Source of the DNA: Acanthochlamys bracteata
Lineage: Eukaryota; Streptophyta; Magnoliopsida; Pandanales; Velloziaceae
Assembly: GCA_019914995.1 (NCBI GenBank)
Contig: CM034127.1
Span: 7,316,001-7,380,000, forward strand
DNA: 64,000 nucleotides
Reading direction: 5' to 3'
Part shown: positions 1 to 13,300 of the stretch, piece after piece
Layout of the letters: each line of letters opens with the position of its first letter
Numbering within the stretch: position 1 is the first letter of the stretch
The notes under the pieces: generated by a model
Seen by the model: the letters and a program-made list of their open reading frames with translations, nothing else
Told to the model about the DNA's origin: nothing
The model's database searches: none
Program-made: the position numbers and the translations under genes

Positions 1-896
1 AACACAGCTGAAGAACCACTGGACAACACTATTCCTTGTCTGACGTGAAGAACCGAGCGCCAACAGCAACGTTCCTCAACGGCTCCTGCACAGGAAAGAT
101 GTTCTATAAAAAGGGAGTCACAGCAACGAGGAAACTTGGTGGAGAAATAGAGAAAAACAGGGAGAGAATATAAAGAAAACAGAAGTAGAGAGAACCCAAG
201 CGAAAAACAGAGATATAGAAGAACTCTACCACTCTACACAAAAACTCCCACTGCCGGTCACGAACTTGACTACTCCACACAAACAAATCTTGCTGCAAAT
301 CATATTGAAGAAATCTCTCAGCAATCTCTCCGATCATCTCATCTGAATCACTGATTAAACACTCAACATTCATGAGATAGATCCTGCACTTAATACTTGT
401 TTATTTTCTTGTAACTTGTCACTTACAGTGTAAAGGTGGTGCTGCATGCACCGGTAAAGGAAGCTCAGGTAGAGCTTGGTGTAAGCTCTTAGACCTTGTA
501 ATAGTGCTAGCAAATCAACCAGAGGGACAGGCGTGTCCAGGAGGCTGGTAGGGGTTGTCTTGGCGAAGAAACCCGGTAGAGTATGTGTGCTTGGCGAAGC
601 ACTTCGCTCTAGGTATATTTGTAGCTTATTAAAGGTCTAGTGAAGCTTTGGCTCTGGTGATAGAGCGACCGTGGATGTAGGCAAAGGGGTTTTGCCGAAC
701 CACGTTAAATACCCTGAGCACTACTCTTTGTTACTTCTGTCAGTAAACACACTAACTCTTCTGTCTGCAGGTTACAGTATTGACACAGCCAGCTGTTAGC
801 TCTCTGCCAGTAGGATAACAAATTTAACGAAAATTTTTATAAACTAACTCAATTCACCCCTCCCCTCTTGAGTTAATCTTGCAGGAATATCTAACA
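1..896 (+). mobile_element. Copia-type LTR, 3' portion (solo or 3' LTR)
   Basis: This is the right-hand part of a long terminal repeat cut by the window edge. A TATA box (TATAAAAAGG) lies at 105-114. The block at about 655-715 (acc-gtgg-atgtagg ... gccgaaccacg) and the C-rich 'aattcacccctcccctcttg' tract at 851-870 are typical of plant Ty1/Copia LTRs of the Angela/SIRE kind. The repeat ends in CTAACA at 891-896, consistent with the usual TG...CA borders. No primer-binding site follows the end, so this is a 3' LTR or a solo LTR rather than a 5' LTR. The internal region cannot be seen. Confidence 0.6.
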
Positions 897-2740
897 GTTA
901 AGATCTCATGATTTTTTATCCTTGATGAATAATTGCTTCAATATTGTGAATGGATTTTTCAAAACAAATTTAAATATTGTAAGCTAATTTTGCAAACATA
1001 CTTTATTTGCTAATATAAATTTCAATGAATTTTCTGTTTTTGAAAAATCTATTTATTTGAGAGTTTTGTTTTTAAATGAGTTATAAATGTTATCTCATAT
1101 GGTTTTAATACTTATTGAAGTGTGAAATTGAGTCTTGCGAAACTCTCTTTGTTGTTTTTAAGTGATTGGCAAAATGAAGCTTTCAATTGTTGAATAAAAC
1201 TATTAAATTTTGAAAATATTATCTACAATGATAAGAATTGTTAACAATTCTTGTTAAGATTTTGATTTATTGAAGCATTATATTTTATTTGCCATGTAAC
1301 TCAATATGTGAAGCTAATCTTATAATACCGTCTTCGGTTTGGATGTGTTGTTCGATATTTTAATCCAATTCTGATATTGATAATGCCATCTAAACGTAAT
1401 GCTAAATCTTTTAAATTTGTGAAGCTCTAACAACTTCCTTAAAAAAAAGCTTTAAAAATTAAATTGTAGAGTGATCTTCATAAGTTACAGAGGTGTAAAG
1501 ATGAATGTAAGTAATAGAATGAAAGATGAGCACATAGTAAAACAAGAGATATCCACCATGTTGCCAAATTTGCTAGAAACATCTTGTCAGTAAAATAAAA
1601 AAAAGGAGTCACAAAAAGATAAAACAAGTAAGACAGTAAGTTGGAATCTATCTAAAGCTATGATTCATTTCTTCTAGCTAGTATTTATATTTCATCAAAA
1701 TTACTTATTAATAATCAATGCTGAAATTCTGCTGATTATACAAATGATATTGAAAATTGATAAAAATACCTATGCAAATGAATGATTTTTTATGTGGAGG
1801 ATGTTGCCTATCAAATGGTAAATCACTAACAAAAGAAAACACATCAAGGAGAGAAGTCTTTGAGTCAAAGTGAAAGAAAGGAAAGCATGATTTATAAAAG
1901 ATATATTCTTTTAGGACTAAGGAATTTCATTGAAGGATCTACAATACATATGCTAAAGGAAGATTATGTGTTCTCCATCTTATTGAATTACAACATCAAT
2001 TGCTGAATGCCATACATTAAGTATGCTTATGAGAAAACTTTGAAATCTAATGTCCTTTACGCGCAGAAAGTTATTTATCAATGCAGGAGCAAAATAGTTA
2101 AGAGAGGTCAGTAAGTAAACCAAGAATGCTACTTAATTCAACTACTACTACTAGAAAAGCTTCTATATTAAGAAGAAAAGTTTATCAGTTATTCAAAAAA
2201 AAAAAAAGAAAGAGAATGTGATCCTTATAGAAGAGGGCACTTACTAACGGCAACAAAACATATGGTCCTGACAATATGAATTATAATTTATAGAAAAATA
2301 TTATCTTTGTGAACTAACAAATTTTGCTCAAGATATGATGCATTACAAATTTTAGATATACATCACTCTTCTTGTTACTAACAAAGTGTCATTTTTTGCA
2401 AAAAGAAGTTACTGAAAATAATTTGCATAATTTAGTGGAAGAACATCCATCAGTGCAACAAAAAGAGTTTATACAAAAAATATTAGTTGAAATATCAAAT
2501 TACCTCTTACACATAAAACTATTATTATGAGTTGGGTTTGATTCGATTCTCTTCATACTTATTGATGCAACCTAACATATGCAAATTACTATATCATATG
2601 CTAAGCAATTATTTGTTTTATATGCTAATCAATGATCTTACCAAATTGGTTTTGATGATTTAAAAATTCTAAATATTCTCTACAATGGCTTTGAGAATTC
2701 TATTTGAAATTTTATTTCATAAATCTCAATGATGCTTGCT
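897..2740. other. AT-rich intergenic DNA without recognisable gene
   Basis: I see no open reading frame of note, no splice-bounded exon series and no clear repeat. The stretch is AT-rich and looks like decayed transposon DNA. Confidence 0.5.
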
Positions 2741-2749
2741 GCACTTGAT

Positions 2750-3420
2750 GAAGCTAATTTTCTGTCAAAAAAGGGATAATTTGTTGATGCAAGAATCAAC
2801 GACAAAAGAAGAGAAATGCTCGCACAAACAGAAGAAAATTGTCTCTATCATACACATAGTAGTTGAATAACCGACTATAAGTTTGACCAAACATGCATCT
2901 AAAGTGTTTATCAAAACAAAGTAATATGAAGCAAATCCTAAACAATAAGATCAGTTCAAATACAAATCCATCCATTCATGTAATACTATTTTAGTGCATT
3001 GGATAACCTATTTTCAACCTTATTGTGATGACAAAAAATGGGGGAGATAGGAGAATTATTATGTGTATGTGATTTTTATATTTACTGAAAATGCAAGAGT
3101 ATTACTACGTGAAAAAATCGCACTACATGAAGGAGAAATTTTTAAGAGAAGTAATAAAATTTCTATTGTTTTTTAAAATGGTAACAAATTTCCTTCCTTA
3201 TTTATAATGAGTATTTCATTAAGGGAGAATTATTACTTTACGCTTAATTAGAAAGTATAAACCAATAATTTTTAATTATTTTGTTATCATCAAGAAAGGA
3301 GATTGTTGAAACTACAAGATTGATTTTGATGATAACAATAATTAGAAATTATAGTTTATAATTAGAGTGAACTATTAAAGTTTAAGAATTATATCCAATG
3401 CGAAACTATTAAAGGGTATG
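2750..3420 (+). mobile_element. Degenerate Copia retrotransposon 3' end
   Basis: Two stretches resemble the polypurine tract and LTR start of plant Copia elements. At 3027-3055 a 'gatgacaaaaaatgggggag' run occurs. At 3280-3312 'gttatcatcaagaaaggaga' leads into TGTTGAAACTAC, followed by 'gattttgatgataacaat'. This arrangement is characteristic of SIRE/Maximus-like elements. No coding domain survives and the end of the LTR is not visible, so this is only a remnant. Confidence 0.4.
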
Positions 3421-4044
3421 GGTTGTTCAGCCTACCAAATCAGAATCTATTTGGTAAAACCCAAGGCAAGTTACTGGTATACTTTCAAGTTAGCTAGTCT
3501 ATTTTTTCACTTGACACCATCAAGATGCCTACGCTACTAATTCGGATCTAACCCATTAAGCTACTCTGTCTTTAACATTCGAGCTCACCAATCCCTACAC
3601 GCTGCTAATTCAGACTCGGCCTAACTTGGGCCAACAACTAATTTTAAGTTGAGCCAAGTTGACCCTGGCGTGGTGGGTTTAATAGCTCACCCCTCTTAAT
3701 AATCCCACATTAGGTTAATATTGAAATGTGTATGTGCTTATGTATTCTGATACTAATTGTAGGATCGAATTCTCATACTAAAAGGATTAGATACAACTCA
3801 TTATAGTACCCAACTAATGTTGGACTATTAAGAGACATGGATTGTTAAACTCATTAAGTTAGGATCCACTTGACCCAACCTAATTCGAATGTTGGCCCAT
3901 CTCCAAGTTAATTAGTCTATTTTTCAGTTGGGCACCATCTTAGGCACCTACATTAGTAATCCAAATCTAACCCACTAAACTAGCTTATCTTTCACTCGGC
4001 CCGATCAAGCCATACACGCTACTATTCCAGACTCAATCTAATTT
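3405..4044 (+). repeat. Degenerate direct duplication, units about 225 bp, offset about 418 bp
   Basis: The segment 3405-3632 recurs at 3823-4044 in the same orientation. Shared landmarks, in order, are 'actattaa-g-gacatgg', 'tagtctatttttcagttggg', 'caccatc', 'aatctaacccac' and 'tacacgct-cta-ttcagact'. Similarity is moderate with small indels. It is probably an old tandem duplication or a pair of short LTR-like repeats. No coding sequence is seen. Confidence 0.5.
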
Positions 4045-4049
4045 GGAGA

Positions 4050-5820
4050 TCCTATAATTAGATAACTTTTATTTCTTTAATTCATATCCGATTGAGCCGT
4101 TCGTACGATTTAACGGTTCCTTAATTGACCCAGGCCTGTCAATTTGGATCAATCAGATTGATAGAATACCAATTTAATTTGCAAATTCTTACCAATTTTT
4201 ACTTCAAATCAACGGTTCTCTGATCAACTCGAATAATCCAATTCTGCCAACTATGAAGCACTTAGTAAAGATTGTAACTTCATGGCATTGAATTTGAACG
4301 CCATTAGTTCAACTTGACTTTATTACTTTTAATTGGAATCAAGAAAGCTGGGGAAGGTAAAGTTAGGGGATCGTAAGAAAGAGCAAAGAACCGGGTGAGT
4401 TGTGAACTTGAAAATAAAAATAAATAAATAAACAATTAAAAAAAGCAAAGCAAAAGGGTTTACTTATCTATATTACTAACTCACTTTTTTTAAACTTATT
4501 TTCAATTTTAAGTCACTTGTAAATTAAAATAAATACAAATTTTAAACTGTTTTTTGCCAAAAAGTTACTTTCAAATTCAAATTTAAAATAAAAAAAATTT
4601 CACTTTTAAACTTACATTTAATACAAACTAAATACAAAAACTCAATTTTTATCAAAATTACTTTTAACTCCAAACTCATATTTTATAAACTTACATTTAA
4701 AAAGCTAATTAATACTAAATTAAACATGCACAAAGTCAAAATTGAGCGAGTAAACACTTGTACGACCGGGCAACAATATACTGAACTTTCAAAAATAGGG
4801 TTTACCGTCAATTTGTTTTAGTTATTCTTGCTATCGATATTATTAGTTTAATTAAACAAGAATCCATCTTGTTTTTTTCTATTCTAATAAATAAAATAAA
4901 GCTGAACTCAAATGATGTTGTCCGTAAATACAAAATATTGCAAAGCCGAGTAGGTCTTTTGACGTGTTTGGAAGTTGCAGTGCAGAATGAGAGAGCTGGA
5001 ATTCCAAGAAGAAAAAGAGGCGAGTAGTGCATTCTTTTTATCTTTTTGTTTTTTGAAGTTTTTACTTCAGATATTAGTTTTCTTTTCATATTGTTATGTA
5101 TGCAGATCCTTGGGGCATGATGGAAAACTGGAAACCTCTGGAGTTCTTCAAGAAGAGCTTTTATTTTAAGTAAAACTTCTGAACAATTTCCAAATGGAAT
5201 ATGCAAGCTAAAAGGTGAAAACACAAGATGCCCACAGCATAAATCAACAACTCTTTCAAGTTTCATATATGTTGTTTAGGGTATCAATCAACTAAAAACT
5301 TAATACATGAGTGTGGTTTAATACTAAACCAAAATGACAATGGCATGTATGTCTAACCAAAAGATATCTCATTTGTTCAAGCAGTACATGCTTCTTTCAA
5401 GCATTGCATCCAACCATGAGGACGATGACAAAAAGGATATTTGTAACAAAATGCTCTACTAAATTTTTGTGGCAAAAAACATCGTGATAATAAGTGGCCC
5501 CAACGACGATCCTCTGAGTAGCATACATATTCCATCAACATCTTAAACAAACACGGTAAGAATTAGGAAAAAGAGCGATGGAAGATAACTAGTAGAGGAA
5601 CTGTTAAAAAGTAGTAAAATGCGACATCAAAGCCATAATTACTAAGATTCAAACCGACCACAAGCCCAAAAAAGATCACAAAAGAGCAAGGATGAAACAA
5701 ATGGGTTTTTAGGGAATTTACAACAAAGATAATTGAAAAATCTGAACAATCGTTCGGCCGTGAGCACCTAAAACCACCTTCCTGGGCATTATATAACTTA
5801 TTACATTTCCTTTCAGGCAC
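4050..5820. other. Intergenic DNA downstream of the glucosidase gene
   Basis: About 4440-4720 is a low-complexity tract rich in repeated 'aactcactttt' and 'ttcaaa' words, resembling similar tracts at 21.57-21.84 kb. Small open frames at 4808-5266 (minus) and 4975-5169 (plus) have no recognisable domain and are not called. The 3' UTR of the glucosidase gene probably lies just left of 6180. Confidence 0.4.
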
Positions 5821-6179
5821 ACTAAAATACTGATGTACTTATAATAATTCAAGGCAACCTGGTTTCTTCAGTGATCTAGCGACGAAGAGAATCACAACAT
5901 ACTCCACTGTGTAATGAAACGAGCAGGATAAGGATCATTATAGCATTCCTACTTCCAAGAGATTTGTAGCCGATACAATAAATGATACATCTTTTTTATA
6001 CAAAACTGTAAAACTACCTTAAGGAAGATGTGCTTAACCTAGAAAATTGTATGAAAAAGAAGTACAACAGAGAGAAATGTAAGACTCGAATCTCAAAGAT
6101 ATGACCTGGATTAAAACTTTCTATTAAAAACCCCTCCAAGTGTAGGGAAAATCTAAATCTATGTTCCCTAGCGTGCAAG

Positions 6180-9100
6180 CTACAAGATCTTGAGAGTCCA
6201 ATCATCTGCTATCCGAACATTTGGCTTCCGTACAACAAGCGCAACAGGGCTTGAACCACGTCGCAAAGTTAGGGGACCAGATTCAATATCAACCTCACGA
6301 TTTCCAGGCTCAATGACAGCTTTTTTTGCACGAGCTGGTAGGCCCAGAAATATAATTCGCTCAACAACATTATCCAATGAGAACTTTTTACCATCTGCTT
6401 CTGCAGAACAAATGCTTGATGATGTCAATTTTGCATCAGCGAAAACAAAGTGTCGATGGATGTAAGCTCCTTCCTGAAAGTCATAACTCTTCCCATCATC
6501 AACATAAAGCTCACCTTCAGCTGCATGGGTACTGTTCAAAGCAATTACCTGGCAAAAGATGAACAATTAAAAGTTATTTCAAGGAACTTATTGCTCTGAT
6601 AACTTCTAACCTTGTCAGTTTTTTTTTTTAAAAGTTGGGAACAATAAGAAGACCTACCCTAGGCTATGCATTTCGAGTGACTAGAGTAACAGAGAGGTGA
6701 TATTCCCCTAAAAGGTCTATATAAGAGCTTGACCACTGACTGGCATGTATCTTTTATGTGCATTAGTCTTAAAAGTTATATGACAGTTACTAGAGAACAT
6801 TATCTGATTATCTTTGCTCACTTTTCTAGGGACTGCAATGGCTTGGAAACCTGTGGGGTTAGATTACAGGAGAGTAAACTCCATGTACTAAACTGCGCTA
6901 GCTCTAAAACCACGGGCATGAGTAATGCAAATTAACCCTTATTGATAAAAACTCCACTGTGGATTCTTCTACATAATCGGGAATCAGGTAAAACACAAGA
7001 GTCGGCGTTCAATTGGCAGCCACTTGTAAGATCTTATCATATCTTTATGCCGTGAATTCTTTTACAAAAAGAGCAGTGTAGCTAACTCCACTTAATGTGA
7101 TTAATGTTTGGTTGGAGAAGACTTAACTAATAAATTTATACTCCAGATAATTTTTTCATATCCGTAACTCGATACTGAAGTACTAAGCAATATTTCAATA
7201 CTAAATGCAATCAATTACTAAAGACAATATCAACAATTAGGTCCCCGACAGTTATTGATGCAAGTAATGTTTAATTAATCCATACCATAAGAAAAGATAG
7301 GATATACTAGGTTAATATCTTGTCTCAACTTTCTAAGTGAAACTAACAAAATGGATCCAACAACAATAATCTGAAATGAAAAACTATAATGCTAAATTCT
7401 AGTTAGGACATATTTTCTTGTAGTAAAATAAGCATAGAGGACAACAAAACTAATAGGGATAAACAAAATTACAGAAAAATCTTTTAACAATCAGGAGACC
7501 TACCAATGTGTAAGGGTCATTCACCATTTGCGAAGAACTACGCCTAAACCTATCTTTCCTAGTTATAATGGCGCCTGCCCTCTGAAAAGTAGGAATGCTG
7601 TCTTCCAAAACATCCAGCTGGTGTGATTTGCCTCCAGCATAGGCCAAACCATTATTCAAGTTATACCAGGACTGTCGACCTGGCAAATAAACTGAGAGGG
7701 ACTTTTGCCCCTGCAAGAGAAAGAACAAAAATCAATGCCCACTGGGATGTGCATAAATAAAAGGATGAAAAATCAGATATTGATTACCTTCTCAAACACT
7801 CCTTGGACCAGAAGACCAGATCCAACCATAAAAGCCTCACCAACGTTAAATGCCTCTTTATCTGATGGGTATTCCAACCACAAAGGTCTAAGAACAGGGA
7901 TGCCACCAGTATTGGCCTCCCTAAATAGTGTGTAATAGTATGGCAACAAAGAATAGCGGATGTGTATAGCCTCTCTCATTAGAGCGGTCCTTCGCTCACT
8001 ACATCAAACAACATCAACAGTCATCTAACTATGTTTACAAGATCCTTCTATTTTTACAATAAAATAAACTAAATGCTTCAAATCCTAACTAGTCTAAAAA
8101 AGATACTTCTATCTTATAGATCTACTTCTTTCATAGGAAGGGCAAGTGTTAAAAGCTATACATCTATACCTAAGACTTATAGAGAAAATCTAAGTAATAA
8201 TATCAAATGTCAGCTTGACAGCACTGTTAAATCCAACTCTCACATATATACACAATGTAAATAAACCACTAAGCTTCCAAAGTCCTAATTATCCACTATT
8301 TATTTCTAAACAATCATTCATGTGCCAAGGGCAGATTTAGACACAATGATGGAGGTGCAAATCACAACCCTCAAAAAACTTGTTACAAGTCTACGTCTGC
8401 AATATATACCCAGTTGAATCCCAGATTACTCCAATTCTACCATAAAATTTCTTTTTCTTTCTGATTTTTAAATTCAAGAAATGTAAATTTCAATTTTAAC
8501 ATTTGGACCAGTTCAACATAAAAAGTCAAAACAGAATAAAGTAACTCTTTTAACTAACTTCTGAGTTTCACTAGTTCTCATAATTAAATCTTTTATCTAA
8601 TCACTCAACATATAAAATAATCAAGCAAGAGAAGAAGAACTCATGTGGAGGTCATGGACGAGGTTACAATCCAAGAGAAAGAAGAGGAAGATTTTAAGGG
8701 AATAATGAGCAGTAAGTGAAGTACACGAAGCACCATATCATGGAGGATGAGAAAGACAACTTCTCAAGACCCTACAAAAAACCAAGGATGCAAATTCTAA
8801 CACTTATTGCTATATGTGCTAGAAGTCCAGGCATACTTCTTCTAGTTGTTGATATAGAGACAATAATTATCAAGAAGCAAATTTTCTTCAAAGAGGAAAG
8901 AAAAGAAAGAAGAAACTCTAATCTTACCATATAATGAAGAAGGAGCTTCTTCAAAGAACAAGAGACACTAAGAAACTGGAAGATTATAGTTTGAAGATGA
9001 AGGAACAACTACCCCACTGGAACCAGAGATAGCAGATCTTCAAAGAATGTTACACTTGCTTGAAGACTGTGACTATACTCATGATGGATACAATGACAAA

Positions 9101-12100
9101 AACAACATTGACATGAAGTGAAAGGATGAGACCAATAACAGCACAGATAAAGTTGATGGCTTTCCTACAAGGGATATCCAAGGACTCTCTGATGCCATAA
9201 GGGTAGATGACTACTGCTAAGATGAAGATCTCATCTTATTTTACACTCTTGCAGATACCTCACAAGTTAGACAAAAGATTAATGTGAAGAATAAGAAGAT
9301 CAAGCCAAGTATGAAGAACAACATATGGAAGCCTACTAGCTTTCAAAAGAAAGTGGAAAGCACATACAAGACCAAGATGAAGGGTCATGCTGTCGCAAGA
9401 TAATAAATTCAAGACGTGTCTTATGCAAGACTACACGCAACAACCTGTCATCAACTATCATGAAGTATATGTGCCCAAAAGCTTTGAATTGGTACAAGTT
9501 CTCATCTTTCTTACAGATTAATTGAAGTTGAAGACAAGACTGAAATGAAAAGGAGACAACCGGCAGTCAAAGTTTGGATGATGCCCAAAATCAAGTTTAG
9601 GGGGGAGATGCTGTAAATTAAACTTGATTGGGAGTTCAATAAGGCACAAAAAGCAATCGGATCAAGCTACAAGAAAAATATAGAACACATTTGTTGTAAA
9701 TATCTTATAGAAGAATTTAGAAGTACATTATGAGGCATATAAGAAACTTCTGCAAAAAACATCTTAAATATTTAGTATGAAAATATCTACTGTCCAAGAA
9801 ATATCTAAAGGGTCTACAACTACCCCTTGCTTGATGTCAAAAGTTGTAAGAAGTGAACAAGTAACAAAACAAGAACAAAGAATTGTAATTCTTCTGCTTT
9901 TAATACCCTCTTACTCTCAAATGTTGATCTCCCTCTCCCAAGGTCCAATATGTGACCGCTTCTGCACAACCAGCAGAAAACTAGCTTCCTCACAGCTCTA
10001 CCTTACCCAAACGCTCTAGAACAACTTTGTCATGTTTGATTATTATTGAACTCTGGCTTTTGCGTGACTTTGCTACAATTTATCACTTAACCTTCTTGTA
10101 AACTTGAACAGTGGTAATAACAGTGGAAGTAAAGGCATCCTCTACCTCTACTGCAATAAAATGCTAGAATTATCCAGGAAGTACACAGCTTGAAAGACTA
10201 GACATCACAAACTGAATAAACTTACTCACCCGAAGAGCCACGGCTCCCTTCTTTTGGTGTCATGATGTGCATGACCTCTGAAGAAAGGATAATAAGCACC
10301 TAGCTGGTACCATCGAGTCAATAACTCTGGTTCGGGATTGCCAAAAAATCCACCAATATCCGCACCTTCATAAAATTGACATAAGTACCTATAGAAAGAG
10401 TAAACTTACTTACACCACTACATGGGGCACGCACTCACCTGAAAATGCCATGCCTGTAAGGCCAAGTGTTAGTACCATAGACACAGAGGATTTGAGATGG
10501 TCCCAGCCAGCAGAATTGTCTCCTGTCCATACTGCTGCATAGCGTTGACTTCCAGCAAAGAAAGCCCTTGATAGAACAAACGGCCTGTCCTTACCTTCCC
10601 CTCGCTTAAGCAGTCCATTGGAAGTAGCCATATGGAAGTAGTAGCCATAGGCATTATGTACTTCTCTATGCTCTACATTCCCAAAATGTATGGCATCCCT
10701 TGGCATTGTCACCTGGTGGCAAATGTAAGTTACTCCATTCGATAACAAATCATTGCCTAATGACATTGAATATTCTCTTTAAAACATGTAGCAAACAGGC
10801 TTAATAAGTTATCAAGTAGGCAGTAAAAGGTTCACAAGTCCAAGTCTAGCCTGACAGAACTTAAGAAAAGCCAGAAAGGGTAACGGAGGAGACACATTCA
10901 TGCAAGAATGCTGCCTATCCATTGAGTGCACTTACTGCTCCGAAATGACCAAAATCTGATTGTTCTCTAAGAGGGTTTCCCTTAATAAAAACATACAACA
11001 TATGATGCTTTCCATGCTAAATTTCAGAGATAATCAGATGGCAGTATCGGCACAAGCATACAAAAGATGAGAAGGAAATACTGCCACAAACTTCCTAAGA
11101 GTTAATGTTTTGGCAGGTTACCGCGAACACGCTATTGTATCAGTTAGATGTCTTTACTTAGCAATAAAGTGTTCCTTGGAGAAAGAAAAACTAAGCAACA
11201 AGACATACCTAGAGATGCAGAATCAAACTCACTAAGCGTCTTCCTTAGAGATTATGGATTCTACAATAGAAAACTCTCCAGACTTCCATACACTTAAAAA
11301 AGACTAGCAGAAGATAATACCTAGACAAGCAAGTAGAAAAAGCATCCCATCATAAAGTACACACCTCGGGGCCATTGAAGACAGAAGGTTCATTCATATC
11401 ATTCCATATATACAAAGAGGGAGTGGAACCTTTGTAGTTTTCCAGTGAGAATTTCTCAGTCCACCACTCCCTTATCTCGGGATTCAGCATATCAGGATAG
11501 GAAGAAGACCCTGGCCAGCACCACCCGTCAAAGTCTTTCCCTGAAGCATCCTTTACATAGTACCCCTTCTCACTGGCCTCTTTATGAATGTAGTACGAAT
11601 CATCCCTCTTAATGTGAGGGTCCACAATCGTCACCATATGCCTCCCTTTCACAGCCAGTTTCTTCTGCATTTCCTCTGGGTTCGGGAACAACACCTTGTC
11701 CCAAGTGAAGTACTTCTTCCCATCAGTGTGCTCAATGTCAAGCCAGAGGACATCGTACGGAATATCATGCTCATCGAAGCCAGAATCAACAGCAGCAACA
11801 TCCCCCTCATCTCTGTAGTTCCACCTGCACTGGTGGTACCCAGTGGCAAACAGTTGCGGCATTGCAGAGGTGCCTGTGACGCTCGCATACTGCTTAACCA
11901 CATCCTTTGGTTCTGGTCCTATAAAGAAGAATGCATCTAGAATTCCAGCCTCTGCCATCCACAAAGTATCAATCCTATCCTTTTTTGGGTTCTCAGTATC
12001 ATCCCAGCCAGGAGCAAGCACATCAATCTGCATCTCAGCAGCATTAAGCCAGAAAAAACCAGAACTTCCATGCAACCCATGAGATAACATGAATGGAATC

Positions 12101-12933
12101 GACCCATACAGCCCGAAGGGAGAATCCGCAAGGTACTCAAAGACATCAAGATTGAAAAGGCGGTATGGTTCAGAGAATTCAACCCCAGGGCCACTAGTAG
12201 GTCGTAGTGCTAGGGTATCTAACGCATGCTCTGGTATGCCGTAAACAAAATCGGCCTCATGGAACGAAACATCAAAGGAGATCGACTGCGGACCATACGG
12301 GCGGGTATCAGTATGGCTCCGGAAATTCTCAGTCCAATCATCCCCTTCCTCCTTACTCCTCAGCCGCTCGTAATCAAACAAACCGAACGAATTCAGAGAC
12401 AAAACCCTCTCTTTATCACCTGTAGATCGACGAACAAAGAGCTCGAAGGGATCGTGTCGAAGAACAGCTTCATATCCCGATGAGAGATAGAAAGACGTAA
12501 CGCCATCAGGTGAAGAGTTAATGGTAGAGAGATAGAGCCGATGGTCCTCAATGTCGGAGATAAGTGAATCCGGCACACGGAAACGGCCACGGCTACTTTC
12601 ATTAGCGTAGTCTTCATCGACGATTAAACGGAGAACACCGTTAGGGTAAACGGTGAGCTGGAGTGTTAATTGTTGATCGGAGGTGGTTAGTTGGATCTGG
12701 TTGAAATCAGAGGGAATCAAAAGGGCGGTTAAACGGCCGTTAGCGAGAGAGATGGAGGAAATGGAGAGGGAAGCGATAGAGTGTGGTTTCCGGCCACGGG
12801 CACGCTTGCAGAAGGGAGTTTGATTGCAATTGCGGAACTCATCTTTCTTCCATGCGATTGAAAGGGAAGCGAACGTGAGAAAGAAAAGGAGGAAGAAGAA
12901 GAAGAGAAGAAGGTGAGCGCGGCCGCGGAACAT
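6180..12933 (-). CDS. PSL5: Glucosidase II alpha subunit (GH31, ER N-glycan processing)
   Basis: Encodes a full-length family GH31 alpha-glucosidase of 921 residues. It matches the plant glucosidase II catalytic subunit (Arabidopsis PSL5/RSW3), which trims the two inner glucoses from N-glycans in the ER lumen. Six exons read with GT-AG borders and continuous phase: 12933-11365, 10712-10439, 10365-10230, 7998-7788, 7710-7504, 6548-6180. I chose the ATG at 12933 because a signal peptide starts there (MFRGRAH then a Leu/Phe core, probable cleavage after Ala27 before WKKDEF); an in-frame ATG 20 codons upstream would bury it. The Cys-rich '[11 protein letters not shown]' motif follows. The catalytic nucleophile is in WNDMNEP (about D512), and WTGDN (about D588) fits the acid/base. 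The protein ends in the family-typical 'DDWTLKIL'. There is no HDEL-type signal, as expected, because the beta subunit retains it. All exons are open and I see no damage. Confidence 0.95.
7999..10229. other. Intron 3 of the glucosidase II gene, enlarged by transposon DNA
   Basis: The donor (GTGAGTAAG on the minus strand at 10229) and the acceptor (TAG before 7998) are both canonical and join codon Gly-Glu in phase. The intron is 2231 bp. Of the other four, two are under 80 bp and two are 0.65 and 0.96 kb. Roughly 8630-10080 is a decayed Copia element inserted antisense to the gene. Confidence 0.8.
8630..10080 (+). mobile_element. Decayed Copia retrotransposon in the intron, gag-pol debris plus 3' LTR
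   Basis: Plus-strand translation of about 8640-9060 gives broken gag-like text: a Gly-Arg-rich 'GGHGRGYN' stretch and a partial zinc knuckle ('NTYCYMC' followed by a stop). A polypurine tract 'taggggggagatg' at 9599-9611 precedes TGTAAATTAAAC, which fits the start of a 3' LTR running to roughly 10.0-10.1 kb. The reading frame is riddled with stops and much of the internal region is missing. It is clearly inactive. The right LTR border is a guess. Confidence 0.45.
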
Positions 12934-13035
12934 TGTTTTTGGACGGTGGTGGAAGTGTTGGGGATTCAACTTACGATCTGATGTGATGACCACGGCGACT
13001 TTGGAAGTTTTGGCTGAAGAGTGAAGACAGTAGGG

Positions 13036-13049
13036 GATAATATATGATC
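13036..13049 (-). promoter_or_regulatory. Candidate TATA box of the glucosidase II gene
   Basis: Read on the minus strand, ATATATTATC lies about 105 bp upstream of the chosen ATG at 12933, a normal distance for a plant core promoter with a short 5' UTR. The call rests on position and composition only. Confidence 0.35.
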
Positions 13050-13300
13050 CAGGAACCTCAGTTCTAAGCTAAACAATTTAAATCAGATTAGAATTTGATC
13101 TTAATCCGGTTCAAGTAAATATAAAACTATCCCAATAAATTAAATAGATTTTTTCAAATTAATTTAAAATTAATTATATAATTCGTATAATTATTTATAT
13201 AATATATACTATTTACTAATTTAGAATAATTATATTAAATTTTAATTTAATTTATATATAGAGAGAGTGATAAGTGCACTCTTTTCTTAAGGATATCCAC

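Noticed and set aside
4808-5266. 152-codon minus-strand open frame
   Set aside because: No domain, no recognisable homology, low-complexity Lys/Ile-rich end, and an overlapping open frame on the other strand.
11584-12617. Antisense open frames over glucosidase exon 1
   Set aside because: They are shadows of a long GC-richer coding exon whose minus-strand protein is unambiguous.
12934-12993. In-frame ATG extending glucosidase II alpha by 20 residues
   Set aside because: It would place 20 polar residues before the signal peptide, blocking ER entry. The ATG at 12933 starts the hydrophobic signal directly.
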